DNA of 64,000 bases from Altererythrobacter aquiaggeris (GTDB lineage: Bacteria > Pseudomonadota > Alphaproteobacteria > Sphingomonadales > Sphingomonadaceae): NCBI RefSeq assembly GCF_037154015.1, contig NZ_JBANRL010000001.1, positions 1,860,001 through 1,924,000 of the forward strand. The letters run 5' to 3'. The position numbers and the translations under genes are program-made. This document shows positions 18,432 to 27,316 of this stretch, piece by piece. The notes under the pieces are model-generated. The model did no database searches. It was not told where the DNA came from and saw nothing but the letters and a program-made list of their open reading frames with translations. The number at the start of each line of letters is the position of its first letter. Position 1 is the first letter of the stretch.

Positions 18432-18892
18432 ATGTTTTACCCCTCAACGCTGCGAATATCGCGTGCTGCCAGTCCAGCGCACAGGCGGCAGGCAGCGTAG
18501 CATAGGGCCGCCGGATACACGCTGCCAAGCCAGCCGTCCCGATGCAGGCGAAGATACCTCGCAACCGCCCGAACGAAGGTTTGCCGGGGCGGCCTATCCC
18601 CGGTCAGCGTTTGGATGGCGGGATGGAGGCGGAACCCGTTTTCCTACATCCGGTTCAGCCGCTACGGATGCTGCGTTCTTTCTCATTGTCGGATATCGAT
18701 CACGGCACGCGCAACTTTGGGGACATTTATGTCTTTTTCGCGATTTGCGCAAAACCACGAAATCTGTCACCCTAAAGAATAAACAATCGTTTCAGATGTT
18801 TAAGGGTTAATCGGTAGAGTTACAGGGTGTAACTAGTGTAACCCTGGCGCAATTTTACCGCGCCGGGACCAACCGGCCTTCAGGCACAAAAA
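18432..18892. other. 460-bp gap between DUF389 gene and the tsf terminator
   Basis: No convincing coding frame. The part nearest 18431 is GC-rich and probably carries the promoter of the DUF389/pyrH operon. The distal part (about 18700-18845) is more AT-rich and contains TTAAGGGTTAA and a cluster of TGTAAC half-sites, described separately. I see no RNA fold that I can name. Confidence 0.5.
18819..18842. promoter_or_regulatory. GTTACA/TGTAAC half-site cluster
   Basis: Three copies of one hexamer are spaced at a 9-bp period: GTTACA (18819), TGTAAC (18828) and TGTAAC (18837). The first two form an inverted repeat with a 3-bp spacer, the last two a direct repeat. The outer AGGGT/ACCCT also pairs. 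This looks like a protein-binding array; the regulator and target are unknown. Confidence 0.45.
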
Positions 18893-18922
18893 GGCCGCCG
18901 GACCCGAGAGGATCCGGCGGCC
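18887..18922 (-). terminator. Intrinsic terminator after tsf
   Basis: Perfect 10-bp stem ggccgccgga/tccggcggcc (18893-18902 and 18913-18922) with a 10-nt loop, followed on the minus strand by TTTTTG. It closes the rpsB-tsf operon about 60 bp past the tsf stop. Confidence 0.9.
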
Positions 18923-18984
18923 ATACTGTCCAGCAAAACTTTTGTCGCTCCCGCGAACGCAGGAATGACGAATGTTCGGTTTCT

Positions 18985-19911
18985 TTAGCCGCCAACAGCA
19001 GCCGCGACTTCTGCGGCGAAGTCGTTTTCTTCCTTCTCGATGCCTTCACCCAGCTGGAAGCGGACATAATCCTTCAGCACGATTGCGGAACCGGCTTCCT
19101 TGCCCGCCTGTTCGACAACCTGGGCGATGGGTGTCTTGTTATCCATCACGAACAGCTGGCTCAGAAGCGCATTTTCCTTGGCGAACTTGCTTACCGCACC
19201 TTCGACCATCTTTTGCTGCACGTTTTCGGGCTTGCCGCTTTCGGCAGCCTTTTCCGCAGCGATAGCGCGCTCGCGCGCGATCAGTTCGGCGTCGAGACCG
19301 TCGGCATTCAGCGCCTGCGGGAAAGCGGCGGCGATATGCATGGCCAGCTGTTTGCCAAGCGGTTCGAGCACGTCGGCACCCGCTTCGCTTTCAAGCGCAA
19401 CCAGAACGCCGATTTTGCCGAGGTTGGGCGCCGCAGCATTGTGGATGTAGGGAACGACCATTCCGCTGGAAACAGAAACGGTCTTCATCCGGCGGACCTG
19501 CTGGTTTTCACCGATCGTCGCGACATTGTCGGTCAGTTTGTCGGCAACCGTGCCGCCGCCGGGATAGGCAGCACCCTTAAGCGCTTCGACATCATCACCG
19601 GCCACGCCAAGTGCGGCGGTGGTGGTGTTGCGCACGAAAGACTGGAACTGGTCGTTCTTCGCAACGAAATCGGTTTCCGAATTCACTTCGACGGCAACGC
19701 CCTTCGTGCCTTCGACTGCAACGCCGACCAGGCCTTCTGCAGCGGTGCGGCTCGATTTCTTCTGTGCGGTGGCAAGACCCTTGGCACGCAAGGCATCGAC
19801 CGCGGCTTCGATGTCGCCGCCAGCTTCGGTCAGCGCTTTTTTGGCGTCCATCATGCCCGCGCCGGTTTTTTCGCGCAGTGTTTTTACGTCAGCGACTGAA
19901 AATGCAGCCAT
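18985..19911 (-). CDS. tsf: Translation elongation factor Ts
   Basis: 308-residue guanine nucleotide exchange factor for EF-Tu. The N-terminal module has [19 protein letters not shown], followed by the conserved [13 protein letters not shown] that contacts EF-Tu, then the core repeats and the C-terminal [13 protein letters not shown]. It lies 114 bp downstream of rpsB. The spacer contains an imperfect 10-bp hairpin (gcgccgaacc/ggtccggcgc, about 19947-19972), possibly attenuating or processing the rpsB-tsf message. Confidence 0.97.
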   Translation of the reverse strand: MAAFSVADVKTLREKTGAGMMDAKKALTEAGGDIEAAVDALRAKGLATAQKKSSRTAAEGLVGVAVEGTKGVAVEVNSETDFVAKNDQFQSFVRNTTTAALGVAGDDVEALKGAAYPGGGTVADKLTDNVATIGENQQVRRMKTVSVSSGMVVPYIHNAAAPNLGKIGVLVALESEAGADVLEPLGKQLAMHIAAAFPQALNADGLDAELIARERAIAAEKAAESGKPENVQQKMVEGAVSKFAKENALLSQLFVMDNKTPIAQVVEQAGKEAGSAIVLKDYVRFQLGEGIEKEENDFAAEVAAAVGG

Positions 19912-20025
19912 CTCTCGTGTCCTTTTTCAAAAAGTGAAGGGCGCCGAACCAGTTGTGGTCCGGCGCACCAGTTGTTCTGTAAGTGGGGCCGCGCCGCCCT
20001 GTTCGAAGGGCGAGGCGCAAACGCC

Positions 20026-20781
20026 TCAAGCTTCGGTAGCGGCTTCTGCTGGCGGGGCTTCCATGGCGCCGATGTCGACACCCGAATCGGCCACACCCTG
20101 ATCGCCGCCCTTGCGGGCTGCCTGGCTGATCGCTTCACAATAGAGGCGAATCGCGCGGGCCGCATCGTCATTACCCGGAATCGGGAATGCAATACCGCTT
20201 GGATCGACATTGGTGTCGAGCACGGCGATCACCGGAATACCAAGCACGTTGGCTTCCTTGATGGCGAGCTCTTCCTTGTTTGCGTCGATCACGATCATCA
20301 CGTCGGGAATGCCGCCCATGTCGCGGATACCGCCAAGCGAAAGTTCCAGTTTCGTGCGTTCGCGCGTCAACTGGAGCGTTTCTTTCTTGGTAAGGCCGGA
20401 CATTTCGCCGCCAAGCTGCTCTTCAAGCGTCTTGAGACGCTTGATCGAACCGCTAATCGTCTTCCAGTTGGTGAGCATCCCGCCCAGCCAGCGATGGTTG
20501 ACGAAATGCTGGCCCGAAGCGCGGGCAGCTTCTGCGATAGGCTCCTGCGCCTGACGCTTCGTGCCCACGAACAGAACCTTGCCGCCCGACTTTACGGTCG
20601 CGGCAACAAAATCGAGAGCGCGTGCGAACAGCGGTACGGTCTGCGACAGGTCGATGATGTGGACACCGTTACGCGCGCCGAAAATATACGGCTTCATACG
20701 CGGGTTCCAGCGGTGGGTCTGGTGGCCGAAATGCGATCCGGCCTCGATCAATTGCTGCATCGTGACGGTAGGTGCCGCCAT
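20026..20781 (-). CDS. rpsB: 30S ribosomal protein S2
   Basis: 251-residue S2 with the family landmarks [20 protein letters not shown] at the start, [20 protein letters not shown] and [14 protein letters not shown]. An extended C-terminal Ala/Glu tail is typical for alphaproteobacteria. The ribosome site GGAAGGAA precedes the ATG. The roughly 200-bp leader upstream probably contains the promoter and possible autoregulatory structure, which I cannot define. Confidence 0.98.
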   Translation of the reverse strand: MAAPTVTMQQLIEAGSHFGHQTHRWNPRMKPYIFGARNGVHIIDLSQTVPLFARALDFVAATVKSGGKVLFVGTKRQAQEPIAEAARASGQHFVNHRWLGGMLTNWKTISGSIKRLKTLEEQLGGEMSGLTKKETLQLTRERTKLELSLGGIRDMGGIPDVMIVIDANKEELAIKEANVLGIPVIAVLDTNVDPSGIAFPIPGNDDAARAIRLYCEAISQAARKGGDQGVADSGVDIGAMEAPPAEAATEA

Positions 20782-21149
20782 AAGTAAATTCCTTCCGGTT
20801 ATACCTCTGGAAAGCAGGAACTATCAGCGGAGATCCCGCATCAGCACCGGTATGTGCGCTTTCCATGTGAATTTGCCCGAGGGCATATGCCTGGTTCGAA
20901 ATGGCCAGAATCGGCCGAATCTGCGCAAGGCGAGCGTCACCTAGCGGCTGTTGTGACGGAAAGCCAGCCTCAATTCGGCGCATTTGTTATGCAATTCGTC
21001 TCTGCTTGCACTTGACAGCCTAGAACAAATCGAGAACACTGGCTTCATTGTTGGAACACAGCCGGCTTTTGGGTGTTCTCCACTAACTATCCACAGGCTG
21101 TCAACAGATTGGCAACAGGTTTGCGGATATTCGGAACAGGACGATTACG
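20782..21149. other. Divergent intergenic region between rpsB and the small membrane-protein gene
   Basis: The left half is the rpsB leader (minus strand). The right half carries the SOS-type promoter described separately and a 110-nt leader for the plus-strand gene at 21150. A GAACAC/GTGTTC inverted repeat flanks about 21054-21078. No coding frame here looks real. Confidence 0.5.
21012..21040 (+). promoter_or_regulatory. Putative LexA-repressed (SOS) promoter
   Basis: A perfect -35 hexamer TTGACA (21012-21017) and, 17 bp later, a weak -10 (AACACT, 21035-21040) enclose GAAC-N7-GAAC (21023-21037). GTTC-N7-GTTC, equivalently GAAC-N7-GAAC, is the established alphaproteobacterial LexA box, and its position over the spacer and -10 would block polymerase. 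Nearest downstream plus-strand gene: the small membrane protein at 21150. Confidence 0.6.
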
Positions 21150-21419
21150 ATGCTCGCTTTTGTATTTACTGCCGGATTTGTCGCCATCACTTTGCTGGCG
21201 GCTGCAACGCTTGCCGACAGTTATTATCGTGCGTTTAAAAGTTATGGCCGGATCCGCCGTTCAAACGCCGCGCTGCGCAACACCCGCTGCGTCACGGTTC
21301 ACTTTGAAAACGCCTCCGGTCGGTCTGAACCGGCAACGGTGACGTGTATCGGATCGGCTATGGCAGTGCGGCAGGCTCTGCCGGTGGTTTCGCGCCCGCA
21401 GCTTCGCGTTGCCGCTTGA
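21150..21419 (+). CDS. Small single-span membrane protein, possibly SOS-regulated
   Basis: 89 residues that I do not recognise. Residues 2-22 form one strong membrane helix (FVFTAGFVAITLLAAATLA), followed by a basic stretch (YYRAFKSYGRIRR) and a short hydrophilic domain with cysteines in NTRCVTVHF and TVTCIGS. An AGGA ribosome site lies 8 bp before the ATG. The topology suggests a short N-terminus outside and a basic cytoplasmic side. The last 62 bp overlap the pssA 3' end convergently. An apparent LexA box upstream suggests DNA-damage induction; small membrane SOS proteins such as Caulobacter SidA inhibit division, but there is no visible sequence similarity. Confidence 0.6.
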   Translation: MLAFVFTAGFVAITLLAAATLADSYYRAFKSYGRIRRSNAALRNTRCVTVHFENASGRSEPATVTCIGSAMAVRQALPVVSRPQLRVAA

Positions 21420-22200
21420 CCCGGCTGTAACGCATGATCCCCAGCGGCATCAGCGCCAGATAGGCAGCGCAAATCGCCACCAGCGTCCACCAGGGCTCGC
21501 TTAGCAACGCGGCAAACAGCAGACCTATACCGAAGATCATTTCCAGGCGGACACTTCGCTGCGGCTTGATTGCCGACCAGCTCAACGTCGCGATGTTCGA
21601 AATCATGAAAAACGCCATCAGCGCGATCCACACAGCATTGACGATCGGGTCGCGGAACGCGTCGATCCCGGTCGCAATCCAGAGATAGAATGGCAAAAAC
21701 GCCAATCCCGCCCCTACCGGTGCCGGCACGCCGGTCAGGAAACCTGCAGACTTGTGCGGCTGATCATCCTCGTCGATCTGCGCATTGAAGCGGGCAAGCC
21801 GCAATGTCGCCGCCAGCGCGAATGCCAGACAGGCAAACCAGCCGAAACGCGGCCAGTCCTGCAACGACCAAAGATAAAGAATGAGCGCCGGCGCCATACC
21901 GAAAGAAAGCGAATCGGCAAGACTGTCCAATTCCGCACCGAATCGTGATTGCGCTTTCAGCAGCCGCGCGATGCGGCCATCGATACCGTCAAGCACACCG
22001 GCCAAGATGACGGCGAAGAGGCTTTTTTCCCAATCGCCAACAATAGCAAAGCGGATCCCGGTCAAACCAGCACACATTGCCGCTGCGGTAATTGCATTGG
22101 GCACAACCGCGCGAAGCGAAAGCCCGCGGCCTGAGAACCGCCGTTTCCGGACTTCACCTTCTGTAGCTTTGGGGCCTACCCGTTCGCCCAGATCATCCAT
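21358..22200 (-). CDS. pssA: CDP-diacylglycerol--serine O-phosphatidyltransferase
   Basis: 280-residue membrane enzyme forming phosphatidylserine from CDP-diacylglycerol and serine. The CDP-alcohol phosphotransferase motif appears complete as DGIDGRIARLL followed by FGAELDSLADS, giving the DG..AR...G...D...D pattern. About seven hydrophobic helices follow. The start overlaps the psd stop by one base (TAATG), so PS synthesis and decarboxylation are coupled. The C-terminal basic tail is slightly longer than average. Confidence 0.95.
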   Translation of the reverse strand: MDDLGERVGPKATEGEVRKRRFSGRGLSLRAVVPNAITAAAMCAGLTGIRFAIVGDWEKSLFAVILAGVLDGIDGRIARLLKAQSRFGAELDSLADSLSFGMAPALILYLWSLQDWPRFGWFACLAFALAATLRLARFNAQIDEDDQPHKSAGFLTGVPAPVGAGLAFLPFYLWIATGIDAFRDPIVNAVWIALMAFFMISNIATLSWSAIKPQRSVRLEMIFGIGLLFAALLSEPWWTLVAICAAYLALMPLGIMRYSRVKRQREAAGAKPPAEPAALP

Positions 22201-22952
22201 TATTGGCTTACACCCTCGATCAGCTTCTGATCGCCAACCTCGGCCAGAACAGTCTCTCCGGCAACAACTTTTTGACCTAAAAGCACTTTTGCCCCGGTCC
22301 CGGCGGGAAGATACACATCGACCCTGCTGCCGAACCTGATCAGTCCCACCCTTTGACCAGCCGCAAGAATATCACCCGGTTTGACGAAGGGAACGATGCG
22401 GCGCGCCAGCAAACCGGCGATCTGGGTAAAGCCGATCACCAGTCCGTCGCTTCGTTCGATCATGATGTGCTGCCGCTCGTTTTCTTCACTCGCCTTGTCG
22501 AGGTCGGAATTGAGAAATTTACCGGGCATATAGACCATGCGCTTCACGGTGCCGCCGATCGGCGCACGATTGATGTGCACATCGAAAACGGACATGAATA
22601 TGGAAATCCGCGTCACCGGGCCAGCAGGGGGGTTGCTTCCGGCCTGTTCGTCAATCAACTGCAATTCTGCCGGTAGCGGCACTTCCTTGATCAGCGAAAC
22701 CTGCCCATCCGCAGGAGAAATTATTGCCGTGTCGCTTTGCGGGACAACCCGTTCGGGATCGCGGAAAAACGCAAACACACCGCCAGCCAGCGCCAGCAGC
22801 GGCCATCCGATGAATGACAGATCCAGCAGCAGCAGAAAGATCAGACTGATGCCCACGGCAATCAGACCGAATTTCCGCCCTTCAGGGTGGACCGAGGGAA
22901 GCTGCCAATCAACTTCTCCGCGTCCGCGATTATCTAATAAGTCACCAGCCAT
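22200..22952 (-). CDS. psd: Phosphatidylserine decarboxylase proenzyme (PSD-A type)
   Basis: 250 residues, the short proenzyme class. It makes phosphatidylethanolamine after self-cleavage that turns a serine into the pyruvoyl cofactor. The cleavage site is [11 protein letters not shown] (G208/S209). An N-terminal membrane region (about residues 25-55), PADG and HINRAPIGG are also typical. I chose the ATG at 22952, since the upstream 18 codons are Arg-rich and lack a ribosome site. It lies upstream of pssA and downstream of the FabH-like gene. Confidence 0.94.
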   Translation of the reverse strand: MAGDLLDNRGRGEVDWQLPSVHPEGRKFGLIAVGISLIFLLLLDLSFIGWPLLALAGGVFAFFRDPERVVPQSDTAIISPADGQVSLIKEVPLPAELQLIDEQAGSNPPAGPVTRISIFMSVFDVHINRAPIGGTVKRMVYMPGKFLNSDLDKASEENERQHIMIERSDGLVIGFTQIAGLLARRIVPFVKPGDILAAGQRVGLIRFGSRVDVYLPAGTGAKVLLGQKVVAGETVLAEVGDQKLIEGVSQ

Positions 22953-23011
22953 CTTTATGTACCTAGGGATTACAACTGTGCGCGGCAAGCGCGCGACGTC
23001 TCGCAACCAGA

Positions 23012-24142
23012 TCAGGCAACCTTGCGGACGAACACCGTTCCTGCCGAATAGCCCGCACCAAAACTGCAGATCAGACCGACGTCATCATGCGCCAGATCGC
23101 TGTTGTGTTTGTGAAACGCGATAATCGATCCGGCGCTGGACGTATTGCCATACGTATCAAGCACTGTGGGGCTTTCGTCTTCGCTCGCATCATGACCCAG
23201 CACCTTTTGCGCGATAAGCCGGTTCATTCCTGCATTGGCCTGATGCAGCCACATCCGCCGCAACGACGAAGGTTCAATGTTCAGCCGCTCAGCCTCTTCG
23301 ACTATCATGGCTGCCACCATCGGCACCACTTCCTTGAAAACCTTGCGCCCCTCTTGCACGAACAGCTTGTCGGCATCGTTGGCGGTACCGGGATGGGTCC
23401 GGTTGAGAAATCCGAAATTATTGCGGATGTTGTTGGAAAACACGGTCTTGAGCTTGGTGCCCAGAATGTCCCAATGCGCTGCCGGGGCCATATCCTTGCT
23501 TTCGACCAGCACGGCTGTGGCGACGTCGCCAAAAATGAAATGACTGTCCCGGTCGCGCCAGTTCAAATGGCCCGAGGTTATTTCAGGACTGACCACCAGC
23601 ACCGACCGCGCATTGCCCGACCGGATGTAATCGGCAGCTGTCTGGATGCCGAAGGTGGCAGACGAGCAGGCAACATTCATATCGAAACCGAACCCGTCGA
23701 TGCCAAGCTCTTGCTGGATTTCGATTGCCATCGCCGGATACGCACGCTGCATGTTGGATGCCGCGCAAAGGACTGCATCGATATCGGCAGCATCACGGCC
23801 AGCCTGCGCCATTGCCTGCCTGGCCGCGTTGACACCGATTTCGGCCATTACCGAATTTTCGTCATTGCTGCGTTCGGGAAGCCGCGGACACATCGTTTCA
23901 GGGTCGAGCACAGATGCCTTGTCCATCACGTAGCGCGACTTTATCCCGCTGGCTTTCTCGATAAATTCCACCGAGCTCGGAGATAGTGCCTCGACCTCAC
24001 CCGCCTCTATCCCGGCGGCATTTTCGTGATTGAATTTTTCGACATAGGCATTGAAACTTTCGACCAGCTCGCCGTTGGAAATGCTTTCCCAAGGGGTAAA
24101 CAGACCGGTCGAAGAAATAACGGGAGGATGTGTTGCTTGCAT
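23012..24142 (-). CDS. Beta-ketoacyl-ACP synthase III family protein (PA3286-like)
   Basis: 376-residue thiolase-fold condensing enzyme. The Cys-His-Asn triad is intact: C159 in [10 protein letters not shown], His in LHQANAGMN and Asn in YGNTSSAGS. It is about 50 residues longer than housekeeping FabH, with an N-terminal insertion ([20 protein letters not shown]) and [12 protein letters not shown]. From memory this resembles Pseudomonas PA3286, which condenses medium-chain acyl-CoA with malonyl-ACP and so feeds beta-oxidation products into lipid synthesis. Placement beside psd-pssA fits a lipid role, but substrate is inferred. An RGG-type acetyl-CoA enzyme is less likely. Confidence 0.85.
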   Translation of the reverse strand: MQATHPPVISSTGLFTPWESISNGELVESFNAYVEKFNHENAAGIEAGEVEALSPSSVEFIEKASGIKSRYVMDKASVLDPETMCPRLPERSNDENSVMAEIGVNAARQAMAQAGRDAADIDAVLCAASNMQRAYPAMAIEIQQELGIDGFGFDMNVACSSATFGIQTAADYIRSGNARSVLVVSPEITSGHLNWRDRDSHFIFGDVATAVLVESKDMAPAAHWDILGTKLKTVFSNNIRNNFGFLNRTHPGTANDADKLFVQEGRKVFKEVVPMVAAMIVEEAERLNIEPSSLRRMWLHQANAGMNRLIAQKVLGHDASEDESPTVLDTYGNTSSAGSIIAFHKHNSDLAHDDVGLICSFGAGYSAGTVFVRKVA

Positions 24143-24191
24143 AGTCGGGTTCCTAATGCGGAGGAGGCCCAGCGGCAACAATCAACGTGGC

Positions 24192-24228
24192 AAAAGAAAG
24201 GGGCCGCCTGCGATATGCAAGCGGCCCC
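24192..24228 (-). terminator. Intrinsic terminator after the TonB-dependent receptor
   Basis: The arms ggggccgc (24200-24207) and gcggcccc (24221-24228) form a perfect 8-bp stem. On the minus strand it is followed by TTTCTTTT. It separates the receptor gene from the downstream FabH-like gene. Confidence 0.85.
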
Positions 24229-24264
24229 TGCTTTGGTTTTACAATGAATTCTGCGGGATAAACC

Positions 24265-26829
24265 TTAGAACTTGGTACGCACCGTTACACCGTAAGTGCG
24301 CGGCTGCAGAGTGAAAGCGGAACGCGAGTTGTTGGCGCCAGTGCTACGCAACGTCGTGTTGAAGGTAACGCCCCGTGTCACACGGTCGGTCAGGTTATTG
24401 ACCCAAAATTCAATCGCGAGACTATCGTCAGCCCGTCCGAAACCGGCACGCACATTGGCGAAAATGCTTCCGTCCTGAACGTCCGCCACAATGAGCGGAG
24501 CCGCATCAATCGCGCCCTGAAGTCCAAGAGCAGTCACTTGAGCGGCAGTAGGTGGCACAATCGCTTGGGTCGATGTGCGTTGATCTGATTCCATGCGCAC
24601 TTGACCCGCAAGGAAGAAGTCCCAGTCAGCGCTGAAATTCTTCTCGTAAGTCGCGCCCAATACAGCAACGATATTCGGGGCATTTGTAAGATCGTTTCCG
24701 CACAGTGAATTCACCGTTATGAGCAATGAGTCCCCGGAACAATCGTCCGGATATCGTGCATCAAGCACTGTGAGCCCGCCATTGATCGACAGCTCGTCAC
24801 TTGGACGAATGACCGTTTCAAGCTCGACACCGGTAGAAATCGCTTTCGGAACATTGAATGTCTGGAAGGCTGTGCCGGTAAATTCAAGCACCTGGAAATT
24901 GCTGAACTCCTCACGGAAACCCGCAAGGTTCAGCGTAACCCGGTTATCCAGCAGTTTGGCCTTGAGGCCAATCTCGTACGCGTCCACTTCTTCGGATTTA
25001 AATGTCGGATCGGCCCCGGCTACCGCAGCAGTGGTATCAAGGTTGATACCGCCTGATTTGTACCCATGGGTGAAGCTGGCATAGACATTTACCGGCGCTG
25101 CAAACGCATAGCCGATTTTCGCCGTATAGATCAATTCTTCGTCATTGAAGTTTGCATCGAAGGTGCGCACCAGCGGAAGAACAGCCGACGCTGGCAGATC
25201 GGCCGGAGCCGCGAAACCGAAGCAGCCCAGACCGACGAATGCCGGCACGAATGCACCGGGAATAGAGCCATTCAAGATACCCGCAGCCGATGCAGGACAA
25301 ATCTGGTTATTGGTTGCTATTTGATCAAAGCCACCTTCTTTGTCCTCCCATGAGTAACGCGCCCCCAGTGTTATCTCCAGACCTTCCGCGATCTCGAACG
25401 AATTATGGGTAAATACAGAGTAGCTTTGCGCGCTCTGATTGAAGGCGTTTGTGGTGACCGTTCCCGCAGGATCGACACCGGTAAAGCTCGTCAACGGATT
25501 TGGACCAAACGCACCGCCAAAGAACGCGGCTCCTACATTTTCGCCGTAATCCTGACCCAGAAGGAAGGTTACCTGCGTATTGATCTGCTCGTCAGAATAA
25601 TATCCGCCGACCATATAATTCAATCGGCCGTCAGCAGCGTCGCCTTGCAGTCGCAATTCGGCAGTGTAGGTTTCGATCTCGGTCAGCAGCGGGTCAACGT
25701 TGAAAATATCCAACGCTGTAAAGTCGCTGTCATAACGCTCAAGCGCGTCATATTTGCGGTATGAACCAATAAAGATCAGGTCTGCGTTATCGCTGAGCGG
25801 TAACTCTACTTCTCCGGTGACGCCGTAATTGTCGACATCCGCTTCGGGTGCGAAATTCAGCGAAACCTGGCGATTGTCTGCTGCCCGCTCGAACTCGGCC
25901 TGGCCGAACCGGTTCCTGGAAACGAAGTCCTGACCATTACCGCCATTCCTTGGCAAGCCAACTGCGGCATAGGCGCCTGCCGCGATTACCGGGGATTCGA
26001 ACAGTTCGATTGCCCCGCAACAACTGCTGGTGCTGTTTGAATAATCGGCGATCAGACGTCCCTTGATACCGCCTTCGGTTTCAAATCCGATCTGACCACG
26101 CACAATATATTGTTCTACATCGTTCGTGTCATCGAAAGCGTTTCCTGCGGCATCGACAACGGTCAGAAATCCGTCACGCTTACGAAAAGCTCCGGTCAGT
26201 CGGACCGCGACTGAATCCTGCACAATCGGGACATTGACCGCGCCTTGAAGGCTTATCTGATCGAAATTGCCGTATGATGCGTTTGCAAAGCCGCCAAAAT
26301 CATTCAAATCCGGGCGTTTGTTGGTAATGCTGAGCGCACCGGCTGAAGTGTTCCGGCCAAACAGAGTGCCTTGTGGTCCGCGAAGGACTTCCAGTCGCTC
26401 GACATCGACAAATTCGGACAGTGCAACGCCAGGTCGCGATTGATATGCACCGTCAACGAAAATACCCACGGCACTTTCGAAGCCGATATTGTTCGACGTT
26501 GTCCCGACACCGCGGATCCGCAATACGACCGAGCCCGATGCCACTTGGGCGGTAGAGCTGGAAAAGCTTGGGGCGACATCGGTAACTTCGACAATGTTAT
26601 CAACGCCCTGACGTTCAAGCGTCACGGCATCGACCGCCGTCACGGCGATCTGCACGTCTTGCACATCCTGCGCACGCCGGTTGGCCGTTACGATGATCAC
26701 GTCGCTATCTTCAAGATTGGAAGCGTCCGGACCGCCAGCGGCAGCATCCTGCGCCATTGCATTGCCAGAGGCCGCAAGCAGACCAGCCGCCATGGCAATT
26801 CCGGTGGTTCGTAAAAGTACAGATTTCAT
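24265..26829 (-). CDS. TonB-dependent outer membrane receptor
   Basis: 854 residues: signal peptide ending GNAMAQ, plug domain with the TonB-box-like DVIIVTANRRAQDVQ and VLRGPQGTLFGRNTSAGAL, then a 22-strand barrel ending RTYGVTVRTKF with a terminal aromatic residue. Sphingomonads carry dozens of such receptors for siderophores, vitamins, sugars or oligopeptides; nothing in sequence or neighbours fixes the ligand. It is monocistronic, with its own promoter overlapping an inverted repeat and a strong terminator. No TonB/ExbB or transporter gene lies beside it. Confidence 0.93.
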   Translation of the reverse strand: MKSVLLRTTGIAMAAGLLAASGNAMAQDAAAGGPDASNLEDSDVIIVTANRRAQDVQDVQIAVTAVDAVTLERQGVDNIVEVTDVAPSFSSSTAQVASGSVVLRIRGVGTTSNNIGFESAVGIFVDGAYQSRPGVALSEFVDVERLEVLRGPQGTLFGRNTSAGALSITNKRPDLNDFGGFANASYGNFDQISLQGAVNVPIVQDSVAVRLTGAFRKRDGFLTVVDAAGNAFDDTNDVEQYIVRGQIGFETEGGIKGRLIADYSNSTSSCCGAIELFESPVIAAGAYAAVGLPRNGGNGQDFVSRNRFGQAEFERAADNRQVSLNFAPEADVDNYGVTGEVELPLSDNADLIFIGSYRKYDALERYDSDFTALDIFNVDPLLTEIETYTAELRLQGDAADGRLNYMVGGYYSDEQINTQVTFLLGQDYGENVGAAFFGGAFGPNPLTSFTGVDPAGTVTTNAFNQSAQSYSVFTHNSFEIAEGLEITLGARYSWEDKEGGFDQIATNNQICPASAAGILNGSIPGAFVPAFVGLGCFGFAAPADLPASAVLPLVRTFDANFNDEELIYTAKIGYAFAAPVNVYASFTHGYKSGGINLDTTAAVAGADPTFKSEEVDAYEIGLKAKLLDNRVTLNLAGFREEFSNFQVLEFTGTAFQTFNVPKAISTGVELETVIRPSDELSINGGLTVLDARYPDDCSGDSLLITVNSLCGNDLTNAPNIVAVLGATYEKNFSADWDFFLAGQVRMESDQRTSTQAIVPPTAAQVTALGLQGAIDAAPLIVADVQDGSIFANVRAGFGRADDSLAIEFWVNNLTDRVTRGVTFNTTLRSTGANNSRSAFTLQPRTYGVTVRTKF

Positions 26830-26877
26830 CGCGGTTCTCTCCCAAAAGCGGCATTTTTACCGTCTGTGATATTTTCT

Positions 26878-26906
26878 ATTAAAGCCATACACGGAATGGC
26901 TTACAA
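26878..26906 (-). promoter_or_regulatory. Promoter with operator-like inverted repeat for the TonB-dependent receptor
   Basis: On the minus strand, TTGTAA (-35) and TTTAAT (-10) are separated by 17 bp, and the spacer is filled by a perfect 7-bp inverted repeat AAGCCAT-N7-ATGGCTT (26882-26902). A repressor bound there would block the promoter. A second small palindrome, AGGAC-AGA-GTCCT, lies about 25 bp further upstream (near 26919-26931). Confidence 0.55.
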
Positions 26907-27069
26907 TCATATAAGCATAGGACAGAGTCCTGCAGCAATCGGTCGTTGCTAGGTTGCTTAACAATACTGATGAAGAGTTGCCAAAATACACCACCACCCA
27001 TCTGTACGCGCCGCTCCAAAAACAGCTGTCCCGCATACTTCCGGCGTGATGTGGGGGCGATCGCAGTGA

Positions 27070-27155
27070 TGGTGGACAGGGCTGGATTCGAACCAGCGTA
27101 CGCTTGCGCGGGCAGATTTACAGTCTGCTGCCTTTAACCACTCGGCCACCTGTCC
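27070..27155 (-). tRNA. tRNA-Tyr (anticodon GTA)
   Basis: 86-nt class II tRNA on the minus strand with acceptor GGACAGG/CCTGTCC, A73 and encoded CCA. The anticodon stem GCAGA/TCTGC holds loop CTGTAAA (anticodon GTA), and a long variable arm lies before the T arm GCTGG-TTCGAAT-CCAGC. Confidence 0.97.
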
Positions 27156-27316
27156 ACATCACTTCGATGAGCTGGCCCGACATAATCGGGCCATTTCTGA
27201 CGGCCCGCCGAAACGAGCCTGCCAAGCCGAGTGCGCGGGTCAATGGCGAAGCGAGGCTTGCCTGTCAACTGCCTCGCTGGCAGAGGGTAAACGAACCGGC
27301 ATTTCAGACAGGAACG

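Noticed and set aside
18235-18810. 191-codon plus-strand frame crossing into the 18432-18892 gap
   Set aside because: Starts inside the DUF389 gene on the other strand, Arg/Ser-rich, with no family pattern and no ribosome site.
18801-18810. TTAAGGGTTAA resembling a CtrA site
   Set aside because: Spacing between TTAA halves is 3 bp, not the 7 bp of a CtrA site.
21087-21095. DnaA-box-like ctatccaca upstream of the small membrane gene
   Set aside because: One mismatch to TTATCCACA and isolated; an origin would need several boxes and an AT-rich unwinding region.
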